Source: an uncultured Phycisphaerae bacterium (GTDB lineage Bacteria > Planctomycetota > Phycisphaerae > UBA1845 > PWPN01). Taken from it: a stretch of 34,263 nucleotides of DNA. Both the position numbers and the translations under genes were made by a program. How positions within the stretch are numbered: the stretch's first letter is position 1; every line of letters begins with the position of its first letter. The notes beneath the pieces were generated by a model. That model saw only the letters and a program-made list of their open reading frames with translations, had not been told where the DNA came from and did no database searches. Below, in pieces: positions 23,955 to 33,074 of this stretch. Location of the stretch: the NCBI GenBank assembly GCA_938005315.1, contig CALLOB010000042.1, positions 1-34,263 on the forward strand. The letters are read 5' to 3'.

Positions 23955-25901
23955 ATGCCATCCGTTTCACGTACCGGACGCGTTCGACCGCCCCGTCCGC
24001 AGACCAGCCTGCTGATTCCGCTCTCGCTCGCCCTGGCGACGGCCCTGTCGGCCGGACAGGAGATCGCGACTTTGCCGGCCGAGCGGCTTGAGGCGGTGGC
24101 CAGCCTGTTGGACGAGACGCCGGCCGGGCTGGGCCGACCCGCGGCGGACCGAAAGGCGTGGGAGCCTCTGGCGGCTCACCGGGCGTTCCGCGAGGCCGTG
24201 GCCAGGGCCGAAAAACACCTGCAGGAGCCGCTGCCGGACCTGCCCGACGACCTGTACCTTGATTTCTCGCAAACCGGCAATCGCAGCCGCTGGCAGGAGC
24301 GCGCCGGCCAGCTCGACCGGCGTTTTCGGGATCTGGTGCTGGCCGAATGCGCGGAGTACGCCGGGCGTTTCCTGCCGGCGATCCGGGAGTGCATCCGGGC
24401 GTTTGCCGCGCAGAAGACCTGGGTGCTGCCCGCCCACGACCGGTCGCTGGCCAACTTCCACGGCCACAGCACAGACATTGATCTGCGGGCGGCCCTGCTG
24501 GGCTGGGAACTGGCCACGACCGACTGGCTGCTCGGGGACCGGCTGGGCGAGGAGGTTCGCGGGCTGATCCGGGACCAGGTCGGCCGGCGGGTCCTGGACC
24601 CCTTCACCGAGATGGAGCTCGGCCGCCGGCCGGCAGCCTACTGGATGCGGGCGACGAACAACTGGAACGCCGTGTGCCATGCGGGCGTGGTCGGGGCCGC
24701 CCTGGCTCTCGTGCCCCAGCGCGATCGGCGGGCTTTCTTCGTGGCCGCGGCTCAGGTCAACACGCAGCGGTTCCTGGAGGGCTTCACGCCGGACGGTTAC
24801 TGCAGCGAGGGCGTCGGCTACTGGAATTACGGCTTCGGGCACTACGTCATGCTGGCCGAAACGGTGTATCGGGCCACCGCCGGCCGGATGGACCTGCTGG
24901 CCGGAGAGAAGGTGCGGCCGCCGGCGCGTTACGGTGTCGAGATCCAGATCCTGGACGGCGTGTGCCCGGCGTTTTCCGACTGCCAGGTGGGCGCAGCCCC
25001 GAGCCGCCTGATTCTGCAGCTGCTGCAGCGCCGCATCGGGCTGGGCCGGCCGGAACTGGAAGCCTTCGACCCGGTGACCACCGCGACCTCGCCGGCCGCG
25101 GCGATGATCTACGCCTTTGCCTCCTCCGGGGCGGGCGTACCGGCGTCGGTGCCTGCAGGCACGGTCGGGCGGCCGTTGCGGAGCTGGTTCGAGCAGGCCG
25201 GCGTGCTGATCGGCCGGCCGGCCGAGGGGTCCGGCGGCCGCATGGGCGTGGCCCTGAAGGGCGGGCACAACGCCGAACTGCATAACCACAACGACGTGGG
25301 CTCGTTCGTCGTGGTCGTCGACGGCCGGCCGGTGCTGCTGGACCCCGGCGGGGAGGTCTACACCGCCCGGACCTTCGGCGAGCAGCGTTACGAAAGCCGT
25401 CTGCTGAACTCCTGGGGTCACCCGGTGCCGGTGGTCGACGGCCGGCTGCAGCGCGCCGGTGCCGAGGCCCGCGCCGAGGTGGTGCGCGCGGAATTCACCG
25501 ACACGCGCGACACGCTGGTGCTGGACCTGACTGCCGCCTACGACGCGCCGAAGCTGCGGAGCCTGCGGCGGACGTTCGTTTACACGCGGGAGGGCGCCGG
25601 CGGCCTGACGGTCATCGACGAGGCGGCCTTCGAGGCTCCCTCGAACTTCGAGACGGCCCTGGTCACGGCCGGCGTTTTCGAGCAGGCCGGCGAGGGAACG
25701 CTGGAGTTCCGCGACGGACCCGCGGGCCTGCGCGTGACCTTGGAGGCGGGGGGTCGACCGGTGCGTGTGCGGACCGAGCCCATCGAGGAGGAGGCCATGG
25801 GCGGAATCAGGCCCCTGCGGGTGGGTATCGCCCCGGTCGAGCCGGCCGGGGAGGTGCGGCTGGCGATGCACATCGCGCCCCTGGAGGCGGCCAGACGGTG
25901 A
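23955..25901 (+). CDS. Heparinase II/III-like polysaccharide lyase-family protein
   Basis: The product is 648 residues. Residues about 17-36 (TSLLIPLSLALATALSAG) look like a signal peptide, so it is probably exported. The N-terminal alpha-barrel part contains NNWNAVCHAG (Asn235-Asn236-Trp237) and DGYCSEGVGYWNYGFGHYV, the alginate/heparinase-lyase helical signature; the C-terminal beta-sandwich part starts with AELHNHNDVGSFVVVVDGR (His443, His445), the heparinase II/III motif. Such enzymes cleave uronic-acid polysaccharides by beta-elimination. The substrate (heparin-like, alginate or other) cannot be told. ATG 23955 follows GGAGG by 7 nt. It pairs with the UroD-family gene 38 nt downstream. 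Confidence 0.85.
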   Translation: MPSVSRTGRVRPPRPQTSLLIPLSLALATALSAGQEIATLPAERLEAVASLLDETPAGLGRPAADRKAWEPLAAHRAFREAVARAEKHLQEPLPDLPDDLYLDFSQTGNRSRWQERAGQLDRRFRDLVLAECAEYAGRFLPAIRECIRAFAAQKTWVLPAHDRSLANFHGHSTDIDLRAALLGWELATTDWLLGDRLGEEVRGLIRDQVGRRVLDPFTEMELGRRPAAYWMRATNNWNAVCHAGVVGAALALVPQRDRRAFFVAAAQVNTQRFLEGFTPDGYCSEGVGYWNYGFGHYVMLAETVYRATAGRMDLLAGEKVRPPARYGVEIQILDGVCPAFSDCQVGAAPSRLILQLLQRRIGLGRPELEAFDPVTTATSPAAAMIYAFASSGAGVPASVPAGTVGRPLRSWFEQAGVLIGRPAEGSGGRMGVALKGGHNAELHNHNDVGSFVVVVDGRPVLLDPGGEVYTARTFGEQRYESRLLNSWGHPVPVVDGRLQRAGAEARAEVVRAEFTDTRDTLVLDLTAAYDAPKLRSLRRTFVYTREGAGGLTVIDEAAFEAPSNFETALVTAGVFEQAGEGTLEFRDGPAGLRVTLEAGGRPVRVRTEPIEEEAMGGIRPLRVGIAPVEPAGEVRLAMHIAPLEAARR

Positions 25902-25939
25902 TGTCTCCGCGGCCGCCCGTCCGAGTGAGGACTGACGCC

Positions 25940-26923
25940 ATGAACCACGTCGAACGCTTCAGGGCGGTCATGAGCTTCCAGCCCGTGGACCGTCTGCCGC
26001 GCTGGGAGTGGGCCATGTGGTGGGATCTGACGCTGAAACGATGGTATCGGGAGGGGCTGCCGGCGAATCTCACCGACCCGTTCGACATCGCCGTGCACCT
26101 GGGCCTGGATCCGTACCGGCAGTTCTGGTTCAGCACCACGGATCCGACGATCGAGGCGGCTCAGCACCATGTGATGGGACATGTGTCGAGCGTTGACGAC
26201 TATCTGGCCCTGCGGCCGCGGCTCTACCCTTCGCACGAGTCGGCCATCGCGGACCTGGAGCCCTGGGCGGCGCGGCAAAGCCGCGGGGAAGCGGTGGTCT
26301 GGATCACGCTGGAGGGTTTTTTCTGGCTGCCGAGGACGCTCATGGGCCCCGAGCGGCACATGCTGGCCTTCTACGACCGGCCGGAGCTGCTCCATCTGAT
26401 CTGCGAGGACCTCGCCGCGTACAACCTCCGCCTGCTGCAGGCGGTATCTCGGGTCTGCGTGCCGACGTTCATGACTTTCGCGGAGGACATGTCCTACAAC
26501 CACGGCCCGATGATCGGCCGGTCGATGTTCGAGTCCTTCATCGCCCCTTACTACCGGCGGATCCTGCCGCTGGTGCGCGAACTGGGCATCATGGCGATCA
26601 TGGACACCGACGGGGACGTCACCGCGATGGTGCCGTGGCTGCTGGACCTGGGCCTGGACGGCGTTCTGCCGCTGGAGCGACAGGCGGGCGTGGACGGAAT
26701 GGCCCTGCGGCGGGGGTTTCCCGGGCTGCGGATGATCGGGCACTTCGACAAGATGGTGATGGAGCGGGGCGAGCCGGCCATGCGGGCGGAGTTCGAGCGT
26801 CTGCGTCCGCTGATGCGATCAGGCGGATTCGTTCCCAGCGTCGATCACCAGACGCCTCCGTCGGTCTCGCTGGGCGCGTACCGCACATACCTCAGGCTGC
26901 TGGCGGAATATACCGCCGCCTGA
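25940..26923 (+). CDS. Uroporphyrinogen decarboxylase (UroD)-superfamily protein, non-haem type
   Basis: The 327-residue protein has a UroD/MtaA-like TIM-barrel pattern: NHVERFRAVMSFQPVDRLPRWEW at the start, TFAEDMSYNHGPMIG, MAIMDTDGDVTAMVPWLLDLGLDGVLPLE and the end GGFVPSVDHQTPPSVSLGAY. The haem-type active-site start (PxWxMRQAGR) is absent, so it is not the haem enzyme. Relatives include corrinoid methyltransferases and many unassigned proteins that sit beside sugar-degrading genes in planctomycetes and related phyla (the last from memory). ATG 25940 is chosen with GAGG 9 nt before it; in-frame starts at 25898 and 25901 overlap the previous gene's end. Function unknown. Confidence 0.8.
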   Translation: MNHVERFRAVMSFQPVDRLPRWEWAMWWDLTLKRWYREGLPANLTDPFDIAVHLGLDPYRQFWFSTTDPTIEAAQHHVMGHVSSVDDYLALRPRLYPSHESAIADLEPWAARQSRGEAVVWITLEGFFWLPRTLMGPERHMLAFYDRPELLHLICEDLAAYNLRLLQAVSRVCVPTFMTFAEDMSYNHGPMIGRSMFESFIAPYYRRILPLVRELGIMAIMDTDGDVTAMVPWLLDLGLDGVLPLERQAGVDGMALRRGFPGLRMIGHFDKMVMERGEPAMRAEFERLRPLMRSGGFVPSVDHQTPPSVSLGAYRTYLRLLAEYTAA

Positions 26924-26932
26924 TGGCGTCCC

Positions 26933-26965
26933 GGTTCCTCGAGGAACCCCGTCCGTCGGGCGGAC
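26933..26965. terminator. Two hairpins between convergent genes
   Basis: GGTTCCTCGAGGAACC (26933-26948) is a 6-bp stem with a TCGA loop; GTCCG and CGGAC (26951-26955 and 26961-26965) form a second. They lie between the UroD-family gene and the convergent phosphoesterase and may end either transcript; no T run. Confidence 0.45.
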
Positions 26966-27002
26966 CGGCGGCGACTTGGGCCTGCGGCCGGACAACGGCG
27001 GC

Positions 27003-27872
27003 CTAGAGGTCCAGCAGCTCGTAGCGCTTGGCCAGGTAGGTGCAGGCGACGCTGGTGCAGACAATATGTCCCCGGACGGCGCGGCCCGGGGCGTGGGTGT
27101 GGCCGCAGAAAACGTGGCGGACTTTCGGGTGGCGCAGGAGGATCTCGCCCAGGGCGGCGCTGCCCAGAAAAGCGCTGGCGAAGGCCCAGCCGGGGCGTTC
27201 CTGCGGGGGCACCAGCTCGGCGAAGGGCACGTGGTGCAGGCCGACGACGATGGTGTCGCACTGCCCGGCGAGCTGGGCCAGGTGGCGGTCGAGCCGGTCG
27301 CACAACCGGCGGCAGAACGCCTCGTCGCTCATCGGCAGGCGGACATGGGCCCCGTCCATCCAGCGGGTGCCGATCTCCATGGCCTGGAGGGGCACGTCGG
27401 CGGTTTCGGCCAGCAGGTGTTCGAAGCCCGGCGTCCGGGCGGCGGCGCCGGGGGCGATCTTGTCGCGGTAGAAGCGCAGCGGAATCTCCAGTCGCCGGTC
27501 GCGGAAGCTGTAGTCGTACCAGCCGACGGAACCGGCCAGCCCGACGCCCCCGATCACCGCCGGTTCGACGTCCAGGGGATGGAAGCCTGCCCGGCGGACG
27601 GCGTCGGGCAGTTCGCGCTCGAGCCGGTCGAGGGCGTCGCCGTCGGGGCCGGTCCACAGCTCGTGGTTGCCGGCGACGAAGAAGCGTTGGCCGGAGAAGC
27701 CTTCGAAAAGCCGGAGGCACTCGCTTACAATGGCCGGATCATGGCCGCCGACGTCACCGAGGATCAACAGGGCATCGGCGCGGAGCCCGCAGACTTCCTC
27801 GGCCAGCCGCAGAGTCGGCAGGCGGCTGCGGGCGATGTTGTAGTGCAGATCCGCGGTAACCGCGATTCTCAC
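27003..27872 (-). CDS. Calcineurin-like metallophosphoesterase, GTG start
   Basis: From GTG 27872 (GGAGG 8 nt upstream) the protein has 289 residues. The metal-site motifs are in order: TADLHYN (Asp8, His10), ILGDVGGHD, AGNHELW, VGLHHVPFAEL, and CGHTHAPGR. Members hydrolyse phosphoesters in nucleotides, proteins or lipids with two metal ions; the substrate is not told by sequence. Extra segments between GNHE and the last His motifs are typical of the larger environmental members. It starts 75 nt from the divergent ABC transporter gene. Confidence 0.88.
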   Translation of the reverse strand: MRIAVTADLHYNIARSRLPTLRLAEEVCGLRADALLILGDVGGHDPAIVSECLRLFEGFSGQRFFVAGNHELWTGPDGDALDRLERELPDAVRRAGFHPLDVEPAVIGGVGLAGSVGWYDYSFRDRRLEIPLRFYRDKIAPGAAARTPGFEHLLAETADVPLQAMEIGTRWMDGAHVRLPMSDEAFCRRLCDRLDRHLAQLAGQCDTIVVGLHHVPFAELVPPQERPGWAFASAFLGSAALGEILLRHPKVRHVFCGHTHAPGRAVRGHIVCTSVACTYLAKRYELLDL

Positions 27873-27947
27873 GGGCGGGGCCTCCGGGCCCCAGTGTAGT
27901 GGTCCGGCGCGGCGGTCACAACGGGGCGCGGCCCCGGCGGGAAGCCC

Positions 27948-28685
27948 ATGGCGGTACTGGAACTGCACGACCTGCACAAGCGCTTCCGGCTGGGGCAGGA
28001 GATCATTCACGCCCTGGCGGGGGTCTCGCTGAGCGTCGAGGCCGGGCAGATGGTGGCGATCATGGGGGCCAGCGGCTCGGGCAAGAGCACGCTGCTGCAC
28101 CTGGCCGGCGGGCTGGATCTGCCCGATAGCGGCCGCGTGATCGTCGAGGGCCGCGAGATCAACCGGATGTCGGACCGCCGGCGGACGATCTTCCGGCGGC
28201 GGCGGATCGGCATCATCTTCCAGACCTTCAACCTCCTGCCGACGCTGACGGCCCGGGAGAACGTGGCCGTGCCGCTGCTGGTGGACGGGGTGCCGGCATC
28301 GCGGATCGCCGAGCGGGTGGACCGGATCCTGGATCTGGTGCACATCGCCCACCGCGCCGGCCACCGGCCGCAGGCCATGTCCGGCGGCGAGCAGCAGCGG
28401 GTGGCCATCGCCCGGGCGCTGCTGAACGACCCGGCGCTGATTCTGGCGGACGAGCCCACCGGCAACCTGGACTCGGTGAACGCGGCGGAGATCTGGCAGC
28501 TCCTCGGCCAGCTGGCCCGGAACCACGGCAAGACCGTCCTGCTGGTGACGCACGAGGCCGCGGCCGCGTCGTACGCGGACCGCATCCATGTGCTCAAGGA
28601 CGGGCGGGTGGTCGGCACGATCGACAAGGTGGAACCCGGCAATGCGTCACTGGTTGCAGCTCAGTACGCGCAACTGGCGGGCTAG
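27948..28685 (+). CDS. ABC transporter ATPase (LolD/MacB type)
   Basis: The 245-residue protein has Walker A GASGSGKST (40-48), Q-loop FQTFNLLP, signature SGGEQQRVAIARAL (from 145), Walker B LILADEP (164-170) and the H-loop LLVTHE. LolD/MacB-type ATPases power permeases that extrude lipoproteins, lipids or drugs rather than import substrates. The stop overlaps the permease start by 44 nt, so the two form one transporter. ATG 27948 is preceded by CGGGAAG. Confidence 0.93.
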   Translation: MAVLELHDLHKRFRLGQEIIHALAGVSLSVEAGQMVAIMGASGSGKSTLLHLAGGLDLPDSGRVIVEGREINRMSDRRRTIFRRRRIGIIFQTFNLLPTLTARENVAVPLLVDGVPASRIAERVDRILDLVHIAHRAGHRPQAMSGGEQQRVAIARALLNDPALILADEPTGNLDSVNAAEIWQLLGQLARNHGKTVLLVTHEAAAASYADRIHVLKDGRVVGTIDKVEPGNASLVAAQYAQLAG

Positions 28686-31563
28686 GCCCGGCCGCACCGC
28701 CGCTTCGCTGGGCGCGATCGCGCTGGGCGTGGGCGTGGTGGTCTGGGTGACCTGCGCCTATGAGTCGGTGCGGCTGGCGCTGGCCGACCAGGTCTGGTTC
28801 TGGATCGGGCGCAGCCACATCTCCGTCGAGAGCGTCTACGGGGCCCAGGGCACGGTCTACCAGGTCATCGCCGATCAGGTCCGCTCGGTGGACAACATCA
28901 AGGCGGTGACCGTCCGCCTCAAGCACGAGATGATCCTTCGGCCGGCCGGAGCCCCGGCGGAGCAGGCACTGGAGGTCGAGGCCGTCGGCATCGATCCGAA
29001 CAGCGAGTACGCCTTTCGCGACTACACCAGGGAGCAGCTGGAGGGTCGGGCGCTGGTTCCCGGGGACACTGACGCCGCGATCGTCGAGCGGCAGCTGGCC
29101 GCATCCTGCGGCCTGAGCATCGGCGATCGCTTCACGCTCCGTCCTTCGAGTCTCGTTTCCGCCGGTGCGGCGAGTGGTCCGCGAACCTACACCGTGGTCG
29201 GAATCATGGAGCATCGCCGCGTCGCCCGCCAGCAGCTGCCGGTGGTGGTGGTCATGCTCGACGGGCTCCAGGAGCTGGTCGGCTACGACGGCCGCGGCGG
29301 CGATCAGAAACGGGTGACGAAGATCGACATACTCCTGAACGACACCTCCGCGCGGGCGATGTATCTGGCTCAGACACGGATCATGCGGATCGTCGACGCC
29401 CACGCCCAGGGCTTCCTGGTGACCACGTCGGCGGCCCGGTTGCGGCAGGTGGAGGCCGCCGAGCGCCAGACCGGGTTCGTGCTCTGGCTGGTTTCCTGCG
29501 TGGCCCTGTTCACCGCCTTCTTCATCATCCTCTCGACGCTGAGCATGGGGATGGTCGAGCGGATCGGACAGCTGGGCATGTTGCGCTGCCTGGGGGTCAC
29601 GCGGTCGGCGATGGCCCTGCTGGTGCTGGCCGAGGCGGTGCCGCTGGGGCTGGCGGGCATCGGGCTGGGCATTCCGGTGGGCCTGGGGCTGGCCAAACTC
29701 AGCGTCCTGATGGCTCCGGAGTACATCGGACACTTCGCGGTCAGCCTGCCGGGCATCGGACTGGCCGTGGCCGGCGGGGCGGCCACCACGCTGGCCGGGG
29801 CGCTGTCGCCGATGGTCCAGGCGATGTGGGTCTCGCCGCTGGCGGCCTCGCGACCGCAGTCCCGCCCGGCGCCGGTGCTGCTGAGCTGGATCGGCGCGGC
29901 CTGCGGGGCGGCGATGATCTGGGGCCACGGCTGGATGGTGCACCACGTGTCGGTGCGGGAGTGGCTGGTGCGGCCGCAGGTGTCGCTGGCGGCGGTGACG
30001 CTGCTGTATTGCGGTTACGCCCTGGTCACGCCGCTGCTGGTGCAGCTGGTCGGACCGGTCGCGGTGCGGCTGGCGGCCGGCGTGCTGCGGGTCCGGCCTC
30101 CGCTGCTGAGCGACCAGGTCGGAAGGGCGACGTGGCGCTCGGCGGCGATCTGCTGCGGGCTGATGGTCGGGCTGTCGCTGATCGTCTCGCTGGTGGTGCA
30201 CAGCCGCTCGCTGGCCGCGGGCTGGGACTTTCCGCGGGACTTCTGCGAGGCCTTCGTCTATGTCTCGCCGCCGGCCTCGCGGGAGGTCGCGGACCGCGCC
30301 CGGCACATGCCGGGCATCGCCGCCAGCTGCCTGGTCAACGAAAGCATCCGCTGCACCGTCCAGGGGCGCGGCTTCATCCACTTCCCGATCTCGCGATTCG
30401 TGGTCGGGGACCCGGACGAGTTCTTCCGCATCGCCCGGCTGGAGTTCGTCGAGGGCGACAGGGAGCGGGCGGTCGAGCTTCTCAAGCAGGGCGGGCACAT
30501 CCTGGTGACGCCGGAGTTCATGCGTGCCCAGGGTTTCGTCTTCGGCGACCCCCAGAAGGACCTGGTGCCGATCCGGCCGGCGGGGCAGTTCCTCCGCATG
30601 TCGCACTTCCGCATCGCCGGGGTGGTCACCTCGCCAGCACTGGACATCGCGGCCAACTACTTCAACGCCGGCGGGATGCTGGTGTCGGCCTCGGTGTACG
30701 TCGTGCTGGGCACGTTCGAGGACGCCCGTCGGCACTTTCGCGTGCCGGATGAGGTGACGCTGTTCCTGGTGAACTTCGACCTGCCGGCGACCGAGCCGGA
30801 CCACCCGCCGGAGTTTGACGCTCCTCGACCGCCCGTCGGCGGCGATCGGAAAGCGTGGGCCGCCACGCTCGCGCGCTGGGCCCCGCTGATGCCCGAGCGC
30901 CGGGAGGAATTGCGGGCCGCCGGCGTGCTGGGCCCCGTCTCAGAGCCCCCGGCGGAGTCGCGGACGGTCCTGGAGTCCTTCCGGCAGGCGCTGGGCGGAA
31001 CCGTTTCGGCCGAGTGGGGCCGGATGTCGCCGGCCGAGCGGTGGCACGCCTATCGCGAGGAGCTGGTGATGCGTCTCCTGGCCGAGAGGGCCGGAGCCCG
31101 GTCCCAGCAGTACGCCTCGGTGCGCCGCCTCAAGCAGCAGATCGACCGCGACCTGCGGCGGGCGACGCTGCTGTTCACCTCCATCCCGGCGGTGTCGCTG
31201 GCGGTCGCCGCCCTGGGCGTGGGCAATCTCATGACCGCCAACGTCGCCAGCCGGGCCCGTCAGATCGCCACGCTGCGGGCCCTGGGGGCCACACAGTGGC
31301 AGATCGTGCGCCTGGTGGTCGGCGAGGCGGTGGTGCTGGGGACGCTGGGCACGCTGCTGGGGATCGGGCTCGGGCTGCACGCCGCCGCGAGCATGAACGC
31401 CATGACCCGCTCGATCTGGGGGTTGGCGCCGCAGTGGACGATCCCGTGGGACCTGGTCGGTCTGGGAACCGCGCTGACCGTCGGCGTCTGCGTGATCGCC
31501 GGCATCGCCCCGGCGCGGCGGGCGGCGCGCAGCAACATCATCGACGCCCTGCAGACCACCTGA
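28642..31563 (+). CDS. MacB/FtsX-type ABC permease
   Basis: The 973-residue protein begins MRHWLQLSTRNWRARPGR and a first membrane helix LGAIALGVGVVVWVTCA, followed by a large external domain (about 45-270). FtsX-like blocks follow: LVSCVALFTAFFIILSTLSMG to VGLGLAKLSVLM, a central helix group (AAVTLLYCGYALVTPLL), a second external domain (about 520-820) and a final FtsX block (ATLRALGATQWQIVRLVVGE to IIDALQTT). This double-FtsX plan belongs to LolC/E- and YbbP-like permeases. ATG 28642 overlaps the ATPase gene by 44 nt. Substrate unknown; a lipid or lipoprotein exporter is likely. Confidence 0.88.
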   Translation: MRHWLQLSTRNWRARPGRTAASLGAIALGVGVVVWVTCAYESVRLALADQVWFWIGRSHISVESVYGAQGTVYQVIADQVRSVDNIKAVTVRLKHEMILRPAGAPAEQALEVEAVGIDPNSEYAFRDYTREQLEGRALVPGDTDAAIVERQLAASCGLSIGDRFTLRPSSLVSAGAASGPRTYTVVGIMEHRRVARQQLPVVVVMLDGLQELVGYDGRGGDQKRVTKIDILLNDTSARAMYLAQTRIMRIVDAHAQGFLVTTSAARLRQVEAAERQTGFVLWLVSCVALFTAFFIILSTLSMGMVERIGQLGMLRCLGVTRSAMALLVLAEAVPLGLAGIGLGIPVGLGLAKLSVLMAPEYIGHFAVSLPGIGLAVAGGAATTLAGALSPMVQAMWVSPLAASRPQSRPAPVLLSWIGAACGAAMIWGHGWMVHHVSVREWLVRPQVSLAAVTLLYCGYALVTPLLVQLVGPVAVRLAAGVLRVRPPLLSDQVGRATWRSAAICCGLMVGLSLIVSLVVHSRSLAAGWDFPRDFCEAFVYVSPPASREVADRARHMPGIAASCLVNESIRCTVQGRGFIHFPISRFVVGDPDEFFRIARLEFVEGDRERAVELLKQGGHILVTPEFMRAQGFVFGDPQKDLVPIRPAGQFLRMSHFRIAGVVTSPALDIAANYFNAGGMLVSASVYVVLGTFEDARRHFRVPDEVTLFLVNFDLPATEPDHPPEFDAPRPPVGGDRKAWAATLARWAPLMPERREELRAAGVLGPVSEPPAESRTVLESFRQALGGTVSAEWGRMSPAERWHAYREELVMRLLAERAGARSQQYASVRRLKQQIDRDLRRATLLFTSIPAVSLAVAALGVGNLMTANVASRARQIATLRALGATQWQIVRLVVGEAVVLGTLGTLLGIGLGLHAAASMNAMTRSIWGLAPQWTIPWDLVGLGTALTVGVCVIAGIAPARRAARSNIIDALQTT

Positions 31564-31925
31564 CCGCCCCGGGCGCGAATCGTGTCACGGCCCGGTATGC
31601 GCCGCGCGCAAAAAAAGAGAGCATGATCGGACGGAAGAGAACTCCGGCCGCTGCTCTCTCGACCGTGTGTCCCGCCGGAATTCGTTGTCGCAGGCCTCAG
31701 GCGGGCCGGTCTGCGGCAGCGAAATCGGCAGGGGCGGCACGGTTGCCCGGTTCCCCTTGTGCAATCACGACGCCGCGGGCCCGCCTCGCCTGACGGTACA
31801 GGCCCGCGACGAAGTTCCTCATACGATATTATCGACGCGCCTGCCCGCCGATGCCAGCCAGAGCGGGTCGGCTCGAGGGGTGGCAAACACCCTAATTGTG
31901 TCCGGCATGCACCTGGTGGGGACGA
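31564..31925. other. Gene-free region between permease and glycosylase
   Basis: No supported protein gene lies here. It carries a long minus-strand terminator (31610-31659) and a 41-codon minus frame at 31697-31822 (starts MRNFVAGLYRQARRARGV) with GATAATATCG upstream. The terminator implies a transcript that ends here, from the glycosylase (stop 267 nt upstream) or from an unlisted small RNA. I could not match any known RNA family. Confidence 0.4.
31610..31659 (-). terminator. Long Rho-independent terminator, minus strand
   Basis: On the minus strand AGAGAGCA (31659-31652) pairs with TGCTCTCT (31623-31616) and is followed by a run of Ts (31615-31610). Inside, CGGCCGGA and TCCGTCCG pair at seven of eight positions around a 7-nt loop, making a long composite stem. 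Its plus-strand side has no T run, so it works for leftward transcription. Confidence 0.65.
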
Positions 31926-32900
31926 TCACCGTAAACGCCCCCGGGCTACGCGGCCGGAAGGAGCACGCCGACGACGCGTGATGCCGCCGGCGACGATGGA
32001 CGGGTCCCACAGGTGCGGGGCGCCGTGAACGTCCGCGTAATCGCGCCAGAGGTCATACCAGTAGGCGAGAAACTGATACGGTTCCCAGATCCTGTAGTAG
32101 TCGATGGCCTCAGCCGGTGTCCACCGCCGGCCGGGTTCCCGACCGCCAAGCATTCGGCGCATCTCGGAGTCCCAGGCCAGGCAACCGTAGCGCCCCAGCA
32201 GCATCGCGAGATGAGCGGCGCCGTAGGGACCGATACCGCGGATACGACGCAGGTCGCGCATGAGGTCCGCCGTCGGCGCCGCCGAGCGTTCGAAGGCCGT
32301 CAGATCGAGCCGGCCGTCGGCCACCGCGCGGGCCAGCGCGGCAATCCAAGCGGCGCGATAGCCCAGGCCGGCGGCCCGCAGGCGAGCCTCCGTTGCGACC
32401 GCCAGCCGGCCGGGCGTGGGAAAAGCCCGGCGACCGGTGCCTTCGGCCGGCACGCCCCAGCTGTTCACCAGGTTCCCGACCATGACCACCGTGCGGCTCC
32501 AGGCGGTGTTGCAGGTGCAGATGACCTTGACCACGTCCTCGAAGAAGCTCGCCCCGCGCAGCAGGCGGCCGAAACGCTGCCGGGCGGCCGGTCGGTGCGT
32601 GCGCGATGACCGACAGCGGGCGTGAAAGCCCGACAAGTCCTCGTCGAGACGAAGCATGCGGACGGCCGCGCGGCGAACGGCGCCGACCGCGGCACGGCCT
32701 GGTCGGCCGGTCAGGAGAATGCGTACCCGCCCGTCCGCGGCGGCCTGCAGGTCGGCGGCGACGGCGTGCTCGTCGTCCACCGCGACGGCAGTGCTCAACA
32801 CGCCACCGCCCGGGTCCCAGCTGTTGGGGGCCAGCATGAAGAAGCCGTGGGAGCAGACTGCGGAGCGAAAATCGAAATCCGGCCCGGCTCTCAGGAGCAT
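31926..32900 (-). CDS. HhH-GPD family DNA glycosylase
   Basis: The product is 324 residues. The N-terminal part FDFRSAVCSHGFFMLAPNSW and a beta-sheet region resemble the AlkA/OGG-type N-domain. The HhH-GPD core (about 125-290) has VVMVGNLVNSWG, the helix-hairpin-helix LRRIRGIGPYGAAHLAMLLG and LAWDSEMRRML with Asp244 at the catalytic position; no lysine is seen at the position that bifunctional enzymes use, so a monofunctional glycosylase is likely. Such enzymes remove damaged bases. No AraC or Ada domain is present. ATG 32900 has a weak ribosome site. The C-terminal RRRRAPSGRVARGRLR is a basic tail. Confidence 0.8.
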   Translation of the reverse strand: MLLRAGPDFDFRSAVCSHGFFMLAPNSWDPGGGVLSTAVAVDDEHAVAADLQAAADGRVRILLTGRPGRAAVGAVRRAAVRMLRLDEDLSGFHARCRSSRTHRPAARQRFGRLLRGASFFEDVVKVICTCNTAWSRTVVMVGNLVNSWGVPAEGTGRRAFPTPGRLAVATEARLRAAGLGYRAAWIAALARAVADGRLDLTAFERSAAPTADLMRDLRRIRGIGPYGAAHLAMLLGRYGCLAWDSEMRRMLGGREPGRRWTPAEAIDYYRIWEPYQFLAYWYDLWRDYADVHGAPHLWDPSIVAGGITRRRRAPSGRVARGRLR

Positions 32901-33046
32901 GTCGGCATTATCGGTCCTGCCGGGCCCGCGCCAACGATGCGGGCAGGCCGGATGTCCATGGCCGGCAAGCGGAAGATGGTGACTTAAGTTACAAGTTTAT
33001 GATTCGCGGCAAGGCCCGGCGGCATCAGTTTTACTCCTGGAGATCA

Positions 33047-33074
33047 TCAACCCCGCTGATGTTGTAGCCGATAC
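33047..33074 (+). promoter_or_regulatory. Sigma-28 (FliA)-like promoter of the chemoreceptor gene
   Basis: TCAA (33047-33050), a 16-nt spacer and GCCGATAC (33067-33074) resemble the FliA pattern TAAA-N15-GCCGATAA: seven of eight -10 bases match and the spacer is one longer. It lies 110 nt before a chemoreceptor, the kind of gene this sigma factor controls. Two hairpins in the leader (CCTCCG/CGGAGG at about 33089-33111 and GGAGCC/GGCTCC near 33117-33144) follow. An alternative TATGAT box is at 32998. Confidence 0.45.

Noticed and set aside
23967-25871. 634-codon minus frame across the heparinase-like gene
   Set aside because: Antisense to a gene with recognised catalytic motifs; reads as Gln/His/Arg-rich noise.
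31697-31822. 41-codon minus frame as a protein gene
   Set aside because: It has no family resemblance and no clear ribosome site, and its composition fits random GC-rich sequence.
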